Notes: generated by a model from the letters alone, not told the origin. A stretch of DNA of 64,000 nt from Actinomadura viridilutea (GCA_003001795.1 PVNI01000003.1:1-64000), one strand, 5' to 3'. Counted from the stretch's first letter, positions 17,129 to 26,813 are shown. Numbers and translations are program-made.

Positions 17129-18712
17129 ATGGCCGTCTACGGGATCGACCTGGGAACCACCTACTCCTGCATCGCCTGCGTCGACGACGTGGGGCGCCCC
17201 ACCGTCCTGCGCAACCTGGAGGGCACGGACACCACGCCCTCGGTGGTGTACTTCGAAAGCGGCGACAACGTGATCGTCGGCGCCACCGCCAAGGACACCG
17301 CGGTGCTCGAGCCGGAGAACGTGGTCAGCCTGATCAAGCGGGACATGGGCCGCGACGTGACGCGCACCATCCACGGGTTCGACTACACCCCCGAGGAGCT
17401 GAGCGCGTTCATCCTGCTCAAGCTGGCCACCGACGCGCGCACCACCACCGGCGAGGAGGCGCGCGACGTGGTGATCACCGTGCCCGCCTACTTCGGGGCG
17501 GCCGAGCGCGACGCCACCCGCAAGGCGGGGCGGATCGCCGGGCTGAACGTCATCGACGTGCTGTCCGAGCCGATCGCCGCGGCGATCACCTACGGGGTGC
17601 TCAACCCCGACGCCGACCGCACCATCCTGGTGTACGACCTGGGCGGCGGCACGTTCGACACCACCGTGATCGCGCTGCGCGGCGGCCACATCGAGGTGGT
17701 GTGCACCGACGGCGACCACGAGCTGGGCGGCGCCGACTGGGACGCGCGGCTGGTGGAGTACCTGGCCGAGCGGTTCCGCGCCGAGCACCCGGACGCGGGC
17801 GACCCGCTGGACGACCGGCAGACCGAGCAGCAGCTGCGGCGCGACGCCGAGGAGGCCAAGAAGGCGCTGAGCGCCCGCACCTCCCACACCGTCCGCGTCA
17901 TGCACGACGGGCGCGTCTCCACCGTCGAGGTGACCCGGGAGAAGCTGGAGGAGCTCACCAAGGACCTGCTCGACCGCACCATCGAGATCACCGGGCGGAC
18001 CCTGGCGGTCGCGGCCGACAAGGGGATCACCGACTACGACGAGCTGGTGCTGGTGGGCGGGTCGACCAAGATGCCCGTCGTGGCGGCGCGGCTGGAGACC
18101 GAGCTCGGCCTGACGCCCCGGCTGCAGGACCCGGACCTGGCGGTGGCCAAGGGCGCGGCCCTGTACGCGTTCGAGGAGACCTACCGGCGGCTGGTGGCCG
18201 AGGGCGCCGCCGACCGCGCCGAGGAGATGGCCGACCGCGCGGGCCTGACCGCCGAGCAGAAGCGGCAGATCGCCGGGCGGCAGATCAAGACGGTGGCCTC
18301 GCGCGCGTTCGGGATCGTGGTGGTGGACCGCGAGACCGGCGCCGAGCACGTGGCGCACCTGGTGCACGCCAACGACGAGCTGCCCGCCGCCAAGACGGAG
18401 GACTTCTTCACCGTCCACGACGACCAGACCGCCGCCGACATCCGCGTGATGGAGCAGGCGGGCAGCGTGGAGTCCCCCGAGCTGGCCGACAACAACGAGA
18501 TCGCCACCGGGGAGGTGCGCATCCCGCCGGGCAAGAAGGCCGGCTGGCCAGTGGAGGTGACCTTCGCGCTGGATTCCTCCGGCCTGCTGAACGTGACGGC
18601 CGTGGAGAAGGAGAGCGGCGACACGCTGGAGCTGAAGATCGACGTGGGCGGCATGTCCGAGGAGGAGGTCGAGAAGTCGCGCCGGGCCCTGTCGCGGGTG
18701 CGGGTGAGCTGA
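17129..18712 (+). CDS. DnaK-like Hsp70 paralogue lacking the C-terminal lid
   Basis: 527 residues. Complete nucleotide-binding domain: GIDLGTTYSCIA (5-16), VYDLGGGTFDTTV, and LVGGSTKMPVVAARLE. A beta substrate-binding domain follows (SRAFGIVVVDRETG to TFALDSSGLLNVTAVEKESG). The protein stops about 25 residues later, so the helical lid of standard DnaK (about 620 residues) is missing. Expected role: ATP-driven binding of a specific partner rather than general folding. Strong start ATG 17129 after AGAGG. It sits between the GrpE-like gene and a large beta-sandwich protein. Confidence 0.93.
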   Translation: MAVYGIDLGTTYSCIACVDDVGRPTVLRNLEGTDTTPSVVYFESGDNVIVGATAKDTAVLEPENVVSLIKRDMGRDVTRTIHGFDYTPEELSAFILLKLATDARTTTGEEARDVVITVPAYFGAAERDATRKAGRIAGLNVIDVLSEPIAAAITYGVLNPDADRTILVYDLGGGTFDTTVIALRGGHIEVVCTDGDHELGGADWDARLVEYLAERFRAEHPDAGDPLDDRQTEQQLRRDAEEAKKALSARTSHTVRVMHDGRVSTVEVTREKLEELTKDLLDRTIEITGRTLAVAADKGITDYDELVLVGGSTKMPVVAARLETELGLTPRLQDPDLAVAKGAALYAFEETYRRLVAEGAADRAEEMADRAGLTAEQKRQIAGRQIKTVASRAFGIVVVDRETGAEHVAHLVHANDELPAAKTEDFFTVHDDQTAADIRVMEQAGSVESPELADNNEIATGEVRIPPGKKAGWPVEVTFALDSSGLLNVTAVEKESGDTLELKIDVGGMSEEEVEKSRRALSRVRVS

Positions 18713-18739
18713 CGCCGCGGAGCGAGGAGGCGCCCCGCG

Positions 18740-21397
18740 GTGGGCTTCGACGAGGATTATCAGCGGGAGGTTCTGGAGCCCGCCCGCGCGGCCGGCGACC
18801 AGCCGCCGGAGGACCTGAGGCTGCGCTACGCCCTGCCGGACCGGCTGGACCCGGACGCGGTTGCCGCGCAGGTCAGGCTGGTGCGGCAGTGCTGGCGGCG
18901 CTCGCGCGGCCAGCTGAAGTACCGCCGCCTCATCGACCGGCTGGAGGCCGAGCACCGCGAGCTGGCGCCGGTGTTCGCCGCGGCCGAGCGCGGCGACCTG
19001 GGTCCGCTGAACGAGCGGCTGCGCGGCGGGCGGGAGCGCGCCCGGCGGCGCCGGGAGCAGGCGCGGGCCCGCCTGGCCGACGCGGCGGGCGCCGCGCGGA
19101 TGGTGACGCCCGCCGAGCTGGAGAGCATCGCCCGCACCAGCGGGGTGCCGCGCGAGGAGCTGGCCGAGCAGGCCCGCCGGGACCGCATCGAGGTCCGCGA
19201 GCCCGACGCGCTGCCGACCGCGCCGCCGTACCCGGCCTACCGCAAGGTGCGCGAGTCGCTGGAGGTGCTGGGCCGCCGCCACCTGGCCGACTTCGTGTTC
19301 GGCGGGAACCTGGCCGGTCCGATGCGGGTGCTGGGCGGGTTCGCGGCCCCGGCGTCGCGGGGCGGCACGCTGCGGCTGGACGAGGCCGCCGTGTCGGCCG
19401 TCGTGGCGCGGTGGGCGCGGCGCAGCCGCGACTCCAGCACCACCCACGCCGACACCGTCGCGGCGGCGCTGCGGTCCGGCGCCGACCTGGACGAACTGCT
19501 GCTCTACGACCTGGCGGACCGGCTGCGCGAGCGGCTGCGGCAGCGGGCGTCCGAGCGGGCGCTGCTGCGGCACGCCGTCGAGGACCTCGGCGTCGAGCCG
19601 GAGGACGCGCGGCGCCTGGTGTTCGCGGTGGTGCGCGAGAGCGGGCCCCGCGGCGGCCTGGCGGGCCGGCTGCGGGCGCTGCTGGACGCGGGCGACGTGC
19701 ACGCCGCCGCCCAGCTCGCCGAATCGGCCGCCGCGGCGGGCGGGGACGAGCCGGACGAGGAGGCGGACCTGCTGGCCGCCGAGGCGCGGCAGCGGCTGGC
19801 CACGGCGGTGCGGCTGCGGGAGGCCGCCGCCGAGCAGGACGATCCGGACCGCGCCTGGCTTCTGCTGGCCGACGCGCTGCGGCTGGTCGGCGACCTGCCC
19901 GGGGCGCGCGAGCACCAGCGGCGGCTGGCGCCGCGCCCGGTGCCGTCGCTGCGCGCCGACGTGGAGGGCGCGGCGGTGCGGCTGTCGTGGCGGCCGTCGC
20001 CGTCCACGGCGGGCGAGGTGGCGTACCGGGTGGTCCGGCGGCGCGACCGTCCGCCGCGCGACGCCGCCGACGGGGACGTCCTGGCCGATCCGGGGGCGCC
20101 GGGGTCGTCTCCCGCGGATCCGGCGCCGCGGGCGGTGGACGAGCATCCGCCGGTGAACGTCCCGCTGTACTACGGCGTGGTCGCGGTGCGCGGCGAGGCC
20201 GCCGCCGCGCCGGCCGTGGCCGGTCCGGTGATCGTCCGGCCCGAGCCGTCGGAGGTGGAGCTGCTGCCCGGCGACGGCGCGGTGACCGGGCGGTGGCGGT
20301 GCCCGGCCGAGGCGGCGCGCGTGCTGGTCATGCGCGCCGGCCGTCTCGTGCCCGCGGGCCGCGACGGGTTCCGGGAGCGGGTGCCCAACGGCAAGACCCA
20401 CCACTACCGCGTCTGCGCCGTGTACCTCGACGCGCACGGCCGCGAGGTCGTCACGCCGGGGGTGCGGGTCTCGGTGACCCCCAGCCCGCCGCCCGCCCCG
20501 GTGTACGAGATGAGCGTCGCTCCCGATCCCCATGACCCGGGGACGCTGCTGGTGCGGTTCGCGCCGCCGGCCCACGGGACGGTCGAGCTGCTGCTGCTCG
20601 ACGAGCCGCCGCCCTGGCCGCGCAGCGCGGTGCTGCCGGCGGAGGAGGCGCGGCGGGCCGGACGCCGCCTCACGGCCGTGCCGGCGCCGGGCGGCGGGTT
20701 CGCCGTGCGGCCCGGCGTGGGCGGCTGGCTGCTCGCGGTGACGGTGGCGGAGGACACGGCCGCGATCGGCGCGCACCACCGGCACGTCCACCTGCCGCCG
20801 CCGCGCCGCCTGGTCGCCGAACGGCGCGGGGCGCACGTGCACCTGGGGTTCGAGTGGCCGCCGGACGTCCCGGAGGTGGAGCTGACGTGCCGCATCGGCG
20901 CGGACGGCGTCGCCGCGGACGGCGGCGGGGGGCGGCGCGAGATCGTGACGCGGGCGGCCTACGACGCGCAGGGCGGAGTCCGCGTGCCGGTGCCCGAGGA
21001 CGAGCCCGCGGCGCTGTCGGTGGCGTCCGCCTGCACGGTCGGCGGCACCCGCGTCACCGGGGCGGCGGCGACCGTCGAGGTGCCGGCGCGGACCGTCGTG
21101 CGCTATCAGGTGGAGCGGACGGGCCCCCCGTGGCGGCGGGCGCTGACCGTCCGGCTGTCCGCGTCGCAGCCCACGCGGATCGGGCGTCTGACGATGGTGC
21201 TGCGCCCGGGGCGGGTCATGCCGTACCGTCCGGACGACGGGGAGCCGATCGGCGCGTGGACGGAGGTGCCGGTGCCGGGCGAGGTGTCGGTGCCGGCGCC
21301 GTCGGCGTCCGGCCCGTACTGGGTGCGGTGCTTCGCCGATGATGATGTCATCGAGTTGAGCGACCCCCCGGTGCGCCAACTCCACGTCCACCGATAG
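18740..21397 (+). CDS. Large Hsp70/GTPase-operon protein of unknown function with beta-sandwich repeats
   Basis: 885 residues, family not recognised with confidence. The N-terminal ~120 residues are helical and basic (LKYRRLIDRLEAEHRELAPVF, then an Arg-rich coil). About 130-300 form a second helical block. From about 395 the protein turns into successive fibronectin-III-like beta-sandwich segments with strands such as VRLSWRPSPSTAGEVAYRVV and LLVRFAPPAHGTVELLL. No catalytic motif, signal peptide or membrane segment is seen. GTG 18740 follows GAGGAGG, 27 bp after dnaK. It may be a J-protein-like partner or scaffold for the neighbouring Hsp70 and GTPases; that is inference from position. Confidence 0.75.
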   Translation: MGFDEDYQREVLEPARAAGDQPPEDLRLRYALPDRLDPDAVAAQVRLVRQCWRRSRGQLKYRRLIDRLEAEHRELAPVFAAAERGDLGPLNERLRGGRERARRRREQARARLADAAGAARMVTPAELESIARTSGVPREELAEQARRDRIEVREPDALPTAPPYPAYRKVRESLEVLGRRHLADFVFGGNLAGPMRVLGGFAAPASRGGTLRLDEAAVSAVVARWARRSRDSSTTHADTVAAALRSGADLDELLLYDLADRLRERLRQRASERALLRHAVEDLGVEPEDARRLVFAVVRESGPRGGLAGRLRALLDAGDVHAAAQLAESAAAAGGDEPDEEADLLAAEARQRLATAVRLREAAAEQDDPDRAWLLLADALRLVGDLPGAREHQRRLAPRPVPSLRADVEGAAVRLSWRPSPSTAGEVAYRVVRRRDRPPRDAADGDVLADPGAPGSSPADPAPRAVDEHPPVNVPLYYGVVAVRGEAAAAPAVAGPVIVRPEPSEVELLPGDGAVTGRWRCPAEAARVLVMRAGRLVPAGRDGFRERVPNGKTHHYRVCAVYLDAHGREVVTPGVRVSVTPSPPPAPVYEMSVAPDPHDPGTLLVRFAPPAHGTVELLLLDEPPPWPRSAVLPAEEARRAGRRLTAVPAPGGGFAVRPGVGGWLLAVTVAEDTAAIGAHHRHVHLPPPRRLVAERRGAHVHLGFEWPPDVPEVELTCRIGADGVAADGGGGRREIVTRAAYDAQGGVRVPVPEDEPAALSVASACTVGGTRVTGAAATVEVPARTVVRYQVERTGPPWRRALTVRLSASQPTRIGRLTMVLRPGRVMPYRPDDGEPIGAWTEVPVPGEVSVPAPSASGPYWVRCFADDDVIELSDPPVRQLHVHR

Positions 21398-21430
21398 CTC
21401 TGCCGACCGCACGCCAAGAGGAGTGAGGCC

Positions 21431-22699
21431 GTGTCGCTGACGTCGCGGGTTCCGCTTCCCGGCGCGCGCGCCCGGCAGGGGCTGACGTGCCCGTACTGCT
21501 TCGCCGTCGTGCCGGTGCACGAGCTGCGGTTCCGCTGCCGGGGTGGCGCGGGGCGGCGGCCCGGGTGCGCGCCGGTCCTGGACGAGACGCTCGCCGCGTA
21601 CTTGGGGTCCACGGCCGGGGCGTCGTTGCCGCCGGTGTTCTCGGCGAGCGGGCGGCGCACCCGCGCGGCGTGCCCGGACTGCGGGCAGGAGACGGGCAAC
21701 CGCGTCTGCCCCGAGTGCCACAACCCGCTGCCCGCGGCCTACTGCGACTCCCCGGGGCGCATCGTCGCGCTCGTCGGCGCGAAGAACGCGGGGAAGAGCA
21801 CCTACATCGCGGTGCTGCTGCACGAGCTGATGAACCGGGTGGGGACGGAGCTGGACGCGTCCCTGGTGGCCTGCGACGACCGCACCATCGACCGGTACAA
21901 GCGCGACTTCGCCCGTCCGCTGCTGGAGGAGCGGCGGCTGCTGCCCACCACGACCAGCGCGGCCGCCGGGCCGCGGGAGCCGCTGGTGTACCTGCTGACG
22001 CGCACCCGCACGCGCCGCGGCCGCGCCGCGAGGCTCGGCGGGGGGCGGCGCACCGAGTCGCTGGTGCTGGTGCTGTTCGACACGGCGGGCGAGGACCTGC
22101 GCAGCCGCCACGTCACCGACCTGCACCTTCGCTATCTGGAGGCGGCCGACGCCGTCATCTTCCTGGTGGACCCGCTGCAGCTGCCGGGTGCGCGCGCCGC
22201 CGTGGCCGCCGACCCCGCGGGGCCGGATCCCGGCGACGACCCCGACAGCGAGCCGATCAACATCATCGCGCGGGTGACCGAGGCGCTGCGGGCACGGCAC
22301 GGCACGCCGCCGGGGCGGCGGCTGCCCGTCCCGGTCGCCCTGGCGCTCACCAAGATCGACGCGTTGCGTCCGGAGCTGCTGCGGCAGTCGGCGCTGCGCC
22401 GCGATCGAAGCGGCGAGGGCGCGCTCGACCTGGACGACCGGGAGGCGGTGGACGCCGAGGTGCGCGCGCTGCTGCACCGATGGCAGGCCGGGCAGCTCGA
22501 CCTGTTTCTGGACCAGCAGTACGAGGACTACGCGCTGTTCGGGCTGTCGGCTCTGGGGGGCATGCCCGAGGACGGGCGGGTCGGCCCCGGAGGGGTGCGG
22601 CCGTACCGGGCCGAGGATCCGCTGCTGTGGCTGCTGTACCGGTTCGGCATGCTCGACGGCGTACGACCGCAGTCGTCAAGGCGTGATTCGGGGGGATGA
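21431..22699 (+). CDS. Zinc-ribbon TRAFAC-class GTPase, cytosolic
   Basis: 422 residues. N-terminal zinc ribbons with CPYC (about 20-23), CPDCGQETGNRVCPECHNPLP, then a P-loop GTPase domain: G1 GAKNAGKST (about 117-125), G3 DTAGED (about 217), G4 TKID (about 307). No membrane segment. The switch region includes LPTTTSAAAG. GTG 21431 follows AGAGGAG. The GAP1-type gene starts 6 bp downstream, and a second, membrane GTPase follows, suggesting a two-GTPase relay or a paired sensor. Confidence 0.85.
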   Translation: MSLTSRVPLPGARARQGLTCPYCFAVVPVHELRFRCRGGAGRRPGCAPVLDETLAAYLGSTAGASLPPVFSASGRRTRAACPDCGQETGNRVCPECHNPLPAAYCDSPGRIVALVGAKNAGKSTYIAVLLHELMNRVGTELDASLVACDDRTIDRYKRDFARPLLEERRLLPTTTSAAAGPREPLVYLLTRTRTRRGRAARLGGGRRTESLVLVLFDTAGEDLRSRHVTDLHLRYLEAADAVIFLVDPLQLPGARAAVAADPAGPDPGDDPDSEPINIIARVTEALRARHGTPPGRRLPVPVALALTKIDALRPELLRQSALRRDRSGEGALDLDDREAVDAEVRALLHRWQAGQLDLFLDQQYEDYALFGLSALGGMPEDGRVGPGGVRPYRAEDPLLWLLYRFGMLDGVRPQSSRRDSGG

Positions 22700-22705
22700 A
22701 GCGCC

Positions 22706-24943
22706 ATGGCCTGGCAACTGCACTACACCTCGTCGCGGAAGGGGCCGACCGGCCGGGCCGGCTTCCAGTTCGTGGCCGAGACGCCCGGCCTGCCGGACGG
22801 CGTGCGCGCGGGAGTGACGCCGTTCTTGTCGTACCGGCCGCCGCCGCAGGCGCCGCTGTCCCCCGACGACGGCGAACTGGCGCTGTTCCCCGTCGCGTTC
22901 CTGTACGACCGGGTGGACGGGCGGCCGCTGCTGCTGCGGTGCCGTTACCTGGGGCGCGACTACTCGGGCCGTTTCGGCAACTTCTTCGCGCACGCGGTGG
23001 TGGCCGACCCGGAGGAGATGGAGGGGCTGCGCGCGGCCGAGCTGTGGCAGGCGCCGATGTGGGCGGAGGCCCCGTCCGAGACGCCAGACCTTCCGGCGCT
23101 GGAGGAGCTGACGCCCGGTCCCGCGCTGACGCCCGAGGCGCTGGCGGAGTGGCTGTCCGGCGCGCCCGGCGATCCGTACGCGCTGCTGCCTCGACTGGTG
23201 GACGCGGTGACGGAGGTGCTGGCGCGGGGCCACGGGCGGGTGGTCCTGGTCGCCTCCGACGTCGACCTGATCGCACGGTGGATCGCGGTGCTGTCGTACT
23301 CGCTGCCCGTGGAGGCGGCGGCGCGCATGTCGTTCGTGACGTACAGCGCCGATCCGGACGGCGCGGCGCAACGCCTGGTGGGCACCACCCCGGACGTGTG
23401 GGCCGCGGCGCAGCATCAGGGCGCGGCGCTGTGGTTCCCCGTCGAGCAGCCGCCGCCGGACGGCACCGCCGCCGGCCGGTTCGCGCGCACGGTGGCGTCG
23501 TGCTGGCGCGCGGGCGACTTCGCGGGTCTGGACGCGCTCGGCGAGCTGGCGCTCGTCGGCTCGTCCCGGAGCCTCGACCCGGGCGGCCTGGAGCGGGCCG
23601 CCGGCCTGCTGTCGCTGTGCCGGGGCGACGCGACCGCGACGTCCGCCGACGAGCGGGCCGCGGCGGCGCTGCTGTCCCGCCACGGCGCCGAGATCCCCGA
23701 GTGGGTGTGGCGCGACCTGGCGGCCGGCGTGCCGTCGATGGGGTACGAGCCGGCGCTGGCCGTCCACGACTGGGCGCGCGCGGCGGGCGCCGCCGACGTG
23801 GCCGCGCGGTCCGTCCTGCGCGCCCTGGCCGCCGCGCCGGACCTCACCGAGGCGGCGCGGACCGCGGCCCGCGCGGTGGACGCCGGGACCGACCTCGACA
23901 TGGCGCGGCTGAGCGCGGCGGCCGAGGAGTGCGCGCGACGCGGCGCCGCCGACGTCCCGGCGGCGCTCAAGGCGTGCCCGCCGCACGCCCGCGAGCCGCT
24001 GCTGACGGGGACGCTGCGCGGTCTGGCGGAGGGGGACGAGCCCGTCCGGGCCAAGGTGCTGACGGACGCGGCATGCGACGCGATCTACGAGCACGCAGCG
24101 GTGGTGCGGAACGCGCCGCCGCAGGTCGCCGCCGCGGTGCTGGCGTCCGTCGGGCGGCGCCGCCGGGACCGCCGCGTCGCGGTGACGGCCGAGCTCGTCC
24201 GGCTGAGGACGGCCGGCGACGCCCTGCGCGCCGTGTGGGAGGAGCCGCCGACGCCCGCGGAATGCCTGGAACTGCTCGACGCCCACCCCGAGGCGGTCGC
24301 CGCGCACGCGGCGCTCGCGGTGCTGCCCTGCCGGGTGTTCGCGCGGCTCGCCGCCCGCGACCTGGCGACCGGAGGCGACGCGCTGACCTCGACGGCGGCG
24401 CAGCGCCTGGCGACCGCGGTGCAGGCCCGGCTCCCGGACACCCGCGCCGCGCGCGACGCCGCCCTGGTGCGGGCGTACGCCGAGGCCGTCACCTCGCCCA
24501 GGCCGCGCGTGGCCGCGCAGGCCCTGGGCACGCTGCTGGCCGGCGCCGGGAACGGCGCGCGGCTGGCCCAGGACGCCTTCACCGCCGCCGCGCGGAGGCT
24601 GGCGGAGCACCGGCCGCGGTTCCGCGCCGCGCTGCTCGCCGCCGCGTCCGTTCCCGTGCGCACGCGCCTGGCCGCCCGCTGGACCGACGATCTGCCGGAA
24701 CGGTCCCGCACGGGCAAGTCGCCGCTGCGCGGCGCCGAGATCGCGCAGCGCAACGAGCTGGTCGAGGTCGTGCTGCGGCTGCGGCGGCGCGGCGTGGCCG
24801 AGCCCGGGCTGGAGGCGTGGGCGCGGTCGGCGGCGGCCAAGTGGATCTCCGGGCGGCAGCTGGAGTCGTACCTGGCGGGCGAGCCGGAGCTGCGCGCCGT
24901 GCTGCGGGACCTGCTCGCCGAGGGCCGGACGGGGGGCGGGTGA
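22706..24943 (+). CDS. GTPase-associated protein 1 (GAP1-N2/GAP1-M type)
   Basis: 745 residues. The start (WQLHYTSSRKGPTGRAGFQF) and the following FLSYRPPP...FPVAFLYDRVDGRPLLLRCRYLGRDYSGRFGNFFAHAVV pattern (interrupted here) match the GAP1 N-terminal type 2 domain. About 150-260 corresponds to GAP1-M (YALLPRLVDAVTEVLARGHG, then LSYSLPVEAAARMSFVTY). The remaining ~450 residues are alpha-helical, repeat-like. GAP1 proteins occur beside TRAFAC GTPases in predicted NTP-dependent conflict systems of multicellular bacteria; biochemical activity is unknown. Lies tightly between the two GTPase genes (6 bp and 3 bp gaps). Confidence 0.82.
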   Translation: MAWQLHYTSSRKGPTGRAGFQFVAETPGLPDGVRAGVTPFLSYRPPPQAPLSPDDGELALFPVAFLYDRVDGRPLLLRCRYLGRDYSGRFGNFFAHAVVADPEEMEGLRAAELWQAPMWAEAPSETPDLPALEELTPGPALTPEALAEWLSGAPGDPYALLPRLVDAVTEVLARGHGRVVLVASDVDLIARWIAVLSYSLPVEAAARMSFVTYSADPDGAAQRLVGTTPDVWAAAQHQGAALWFPVEQPPPDGTAAGRFARTVASCWRAGDFAGLDALGELALVGSSRSLDPGGLERAAGLLSLCRGDATATSADERAAAALLSRHGAEIPEWVWRDLAAGVPSMGYEPALAVHDWARAAGAADVAARSVLRALAAAPDLTEAARTAARAVDAGTDLDMARLSAAAEECARRGAADVPAALKACPPHAREPLLTGTLRGLAEGDEPVRAKVLTDAACDAIYEHAAVVRNAPPQVAAAVLASVGRRRRDRRVAVTAELVRLRTAGDALRAVWEEPPTPAECLELLDAHPEAVAAHAALAVLPCRVFARLAARDLATGGDALTSTAAQRLATAVQARLPDTRAARDAALVRAYAEAVTSPRPRVAAQALGTLLAGAGNGARLAQDAFTAAARRLAEHRPRFRAALLAAASVPVRTRLAARWTDDLPERSRTGKSPLRGAEIAQRNELVEVVLRLRRRGVAEPGLEAWARSAAAKWISGRQLESYLAGEPELRAVLRDLLAEGRTGGG

Positions 24944-24946
24944 GCC

Positions 24947-26680
24947 GTGCAGCTCCTCGTCGTCCTTCTGCTGGCCGCGGTGTGGGCGGCGGCGATGTGG
25001 CTGGGCTTCGCCGTCGTGTTCCCCGTCCTGTTCCCTGTCTCGCTCGTCGCCGCGGGGGGCGCCGCGCTCTGGCTGTACTACCTGCACGCGTGCCAGGCCT
25101 TGGCGCCGTCCACCGTCGCCGGGCCCTCCCCCGTGGCGGAACCGAAGGTGGCGTACCGGCACTATCTGCTGGCGCAGGTGTGGCGTGACTGGTGGGCGAT
25201 CGCGCGCACGGTCGTGCCCCGCATCTGGTCGATGGCCCGGGACGTCGTCGTGTGGCTCACCCGGATCCTCATGGGCGGGCCGTGGGGGTTCTTCGCCCTC
25301 CCCGTGTGGTTCGCGCTGTGCGCGGGCATCGTGGCGGCGGCGCTGCCCGCCGCCGCCTTGGGCGTCGTGCTCACCGTCCTATACGCGCTCGTGGCCGCGG
25401 TGGGTCTGACGGGCTGGCTGGTCTGCGTGCTGGTGCTGGCGGCCGTGGAACGCGGGTTCATGGTGTACGGGCGCATCCTGCAGACCTGTCCCCACCCGTT
25501 CTGCTACAAGAAGATCGCGCTGCCGGTGTACGAGTGCCCCGGCTGCGGGGTGCGGCACCCGCGGCTCGCCCCCGGGTGCGCGGGCGCATTCCGGCATGTG
25601 TGCCGGTGCGGGGCGCGGCTGCCGACGACCGTGCCCCTGGGCCGGTTCCGCCTGGCCGCGTACTGCCCGCACTGCGGCGGACGGCTCCCCGAACGGATCG
25701 GACGCGTCCGCGTGGAGCCCCTCCCCTTTGTAGGCGGCCCCGCAGCGGGCAAGACCACGTTCATGTTCCTCGGCATCCGCGCCCTGCACGCCCGGGCGCG
25801 CGCACTGAAGGGACGGCTTGCGTTCGTGGAGGGCCGCCACGCCGAGGCGTACGCGGCGGCCATACGCGAGTTCGCACGCGGGGGACGTCCCGCCAAGACG
25901 GGTCCTGAACTGCCCCTGGCGACCATGGTGGACGTCGACCTGCCCGGGCGGGCGCGCCGCATCCTGTACCTGTTCGACCCCGCGGGCGAGCACTACACGG
26001 GGGCCACCGAGGTGGAGTCGCTGCGCTACCTCGACCACGGGGAGGCGCTCCTGTTCGTGGTCGACCCGTTCGCGTTGCCGCTGGTGCGGCGCTCGCTGAC
26101 CGCCGAGGAGCGGCGGCTGGTGGACGCGTCCGCCGCCTCCTCCGACGAGGACCCCGCCGACACGCTGCAACGCGTGCTGAACGAGCTGCGGTCGCGCCCC
26201 GACCGGGGCCGCCAGAAACGCGTCGCCGTCGTGGTCAGCAAGACCGACCTGCTGGAGCGCACCGAGATCGGCCGGGACCTCGCACGCGGCGCCGGCGCGC
26301 CGGACGAGACGCTGCGGCGCTGGCTGGAGGGCGTGGGGATGGGCAACATCGTCCGCGCGCTGGACCAGGTCGCCGGCGAGGTCCGCTACTTCGGCTCGGG
26401 TCTGGACACCCCGCCCGCAGAGGTGGCCGACCTGCTCGGCTGGGTGTCGGGACTGCCGGTCGGCGGGGAGGCGTCCCCGGCGGCGGCCGACGAGGACGTG
26501 CCGGGCACGGCCCCGCTGCGCGCCCCCTGGCCGGTGCGCGGACGCGACAGCGCCCACGTCCCGGTCGGCTACCAGGTGGGCCGGTGGGCGGTGCTGACCG
26601 GTCTCTCGGTGCTGACCGTCGCGACGTTGGCGGGGGCCGTCGTCGCCGCGGCCCTGCGCCTGCCCCACCTGCCCTACTGA
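24947..26680 (+). CDS. Membrane-anchored zinc-ribbon GTPase
   Basis: 577 residues. Hydrophobic segments at about 2-20 and 22-50, two more in about 108-170, and a C-terminal one (WAVLTGLSVLTVATLAGAVV). Between them are zinc ribbons (CPHPFC, CPGCG, CRCG, CPHCGG, about 181-250) and a P-loop domain: GPAAGKTT (about 264-271), G3 FDPAGEH, G4 SKTD in VVVSKTDLLE. The GTPase should face the cytoplasm, tethered at both ends. GTG 24947 starts 3 bp after the GAP1 stop. Probably the membrane partner of the cytosolic GTPase at 21431. Confidence 0.82.
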   Translation: MQLLVVLLLAAVWAAAMWLGFAVVFPVLFPVSLVAAGGAALWLYYLHACQALAPSTVAGPSPVAEPKVAYRHYLLAQVWRDWWAIARTVVPRIWSMARDVVVWLTRILMGGPWGFFALPVWFALCAGIVAAALPAAALGVVLTVLYALVAAVGLTGWLVCVLVLAAVERGFMVYGRILQTCPHPFCYKKIALPVYECPGCGVRHPRLAPGCAGAFRHVCRCGARLPTTVPLGRFRLAAYCPHCGGRLPERIGRVRVEPLPFVGGPAAGKTTFMFLGIRALHARARALKGRLAFVEGRHAEAYAAAIREFARGGRPAKTGPELPLATMVDVDLPGRARRILYLFDPAGEHYTGATEVESLRYLDHGEALLFVVDPFALPLVRRSLTAEERRLVDASAASSDEDPADTLQRVLNELRSRPDRGRQKRVAVVVSKTDLLERTEIGRDLARGAGAPDETLRRWLEGVGMGNIVRALDQVAGEVRYFGSGLDTPPAEVADLLGWVSGLPVGGEASPAAADEDVPGTAPLRAPWPVRGRDSAHVPVGYQVGRWAVLTGLSVLTVATLAGAVVAAALRLPHLPY

Positions 26681-26734
26681 CCGCCCCTGATCCGACCGCC
26701 CCTGATCCGACCGCCCCTGACGACCGCCCCTGCC
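26679..26734 (+). repeat. Tandem repeat over the stop of the membrane GTPase gene
   Basis: Four units of 15, 15, 13 and 13 bp based on GACCGCCCCTGATCC. They start at the last two bases of the TGA stop (26678-26680) and carry further TGA triplets. Confidence 0.85.
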
Positions 26735-26813
26735 GACCGTCCTGTCGGCCGCCGTCCGGCGGCTCGCGTCCGCTCGTCGACGCACTGGTGTGACCAACGC
26801 CACTATCTGACGT

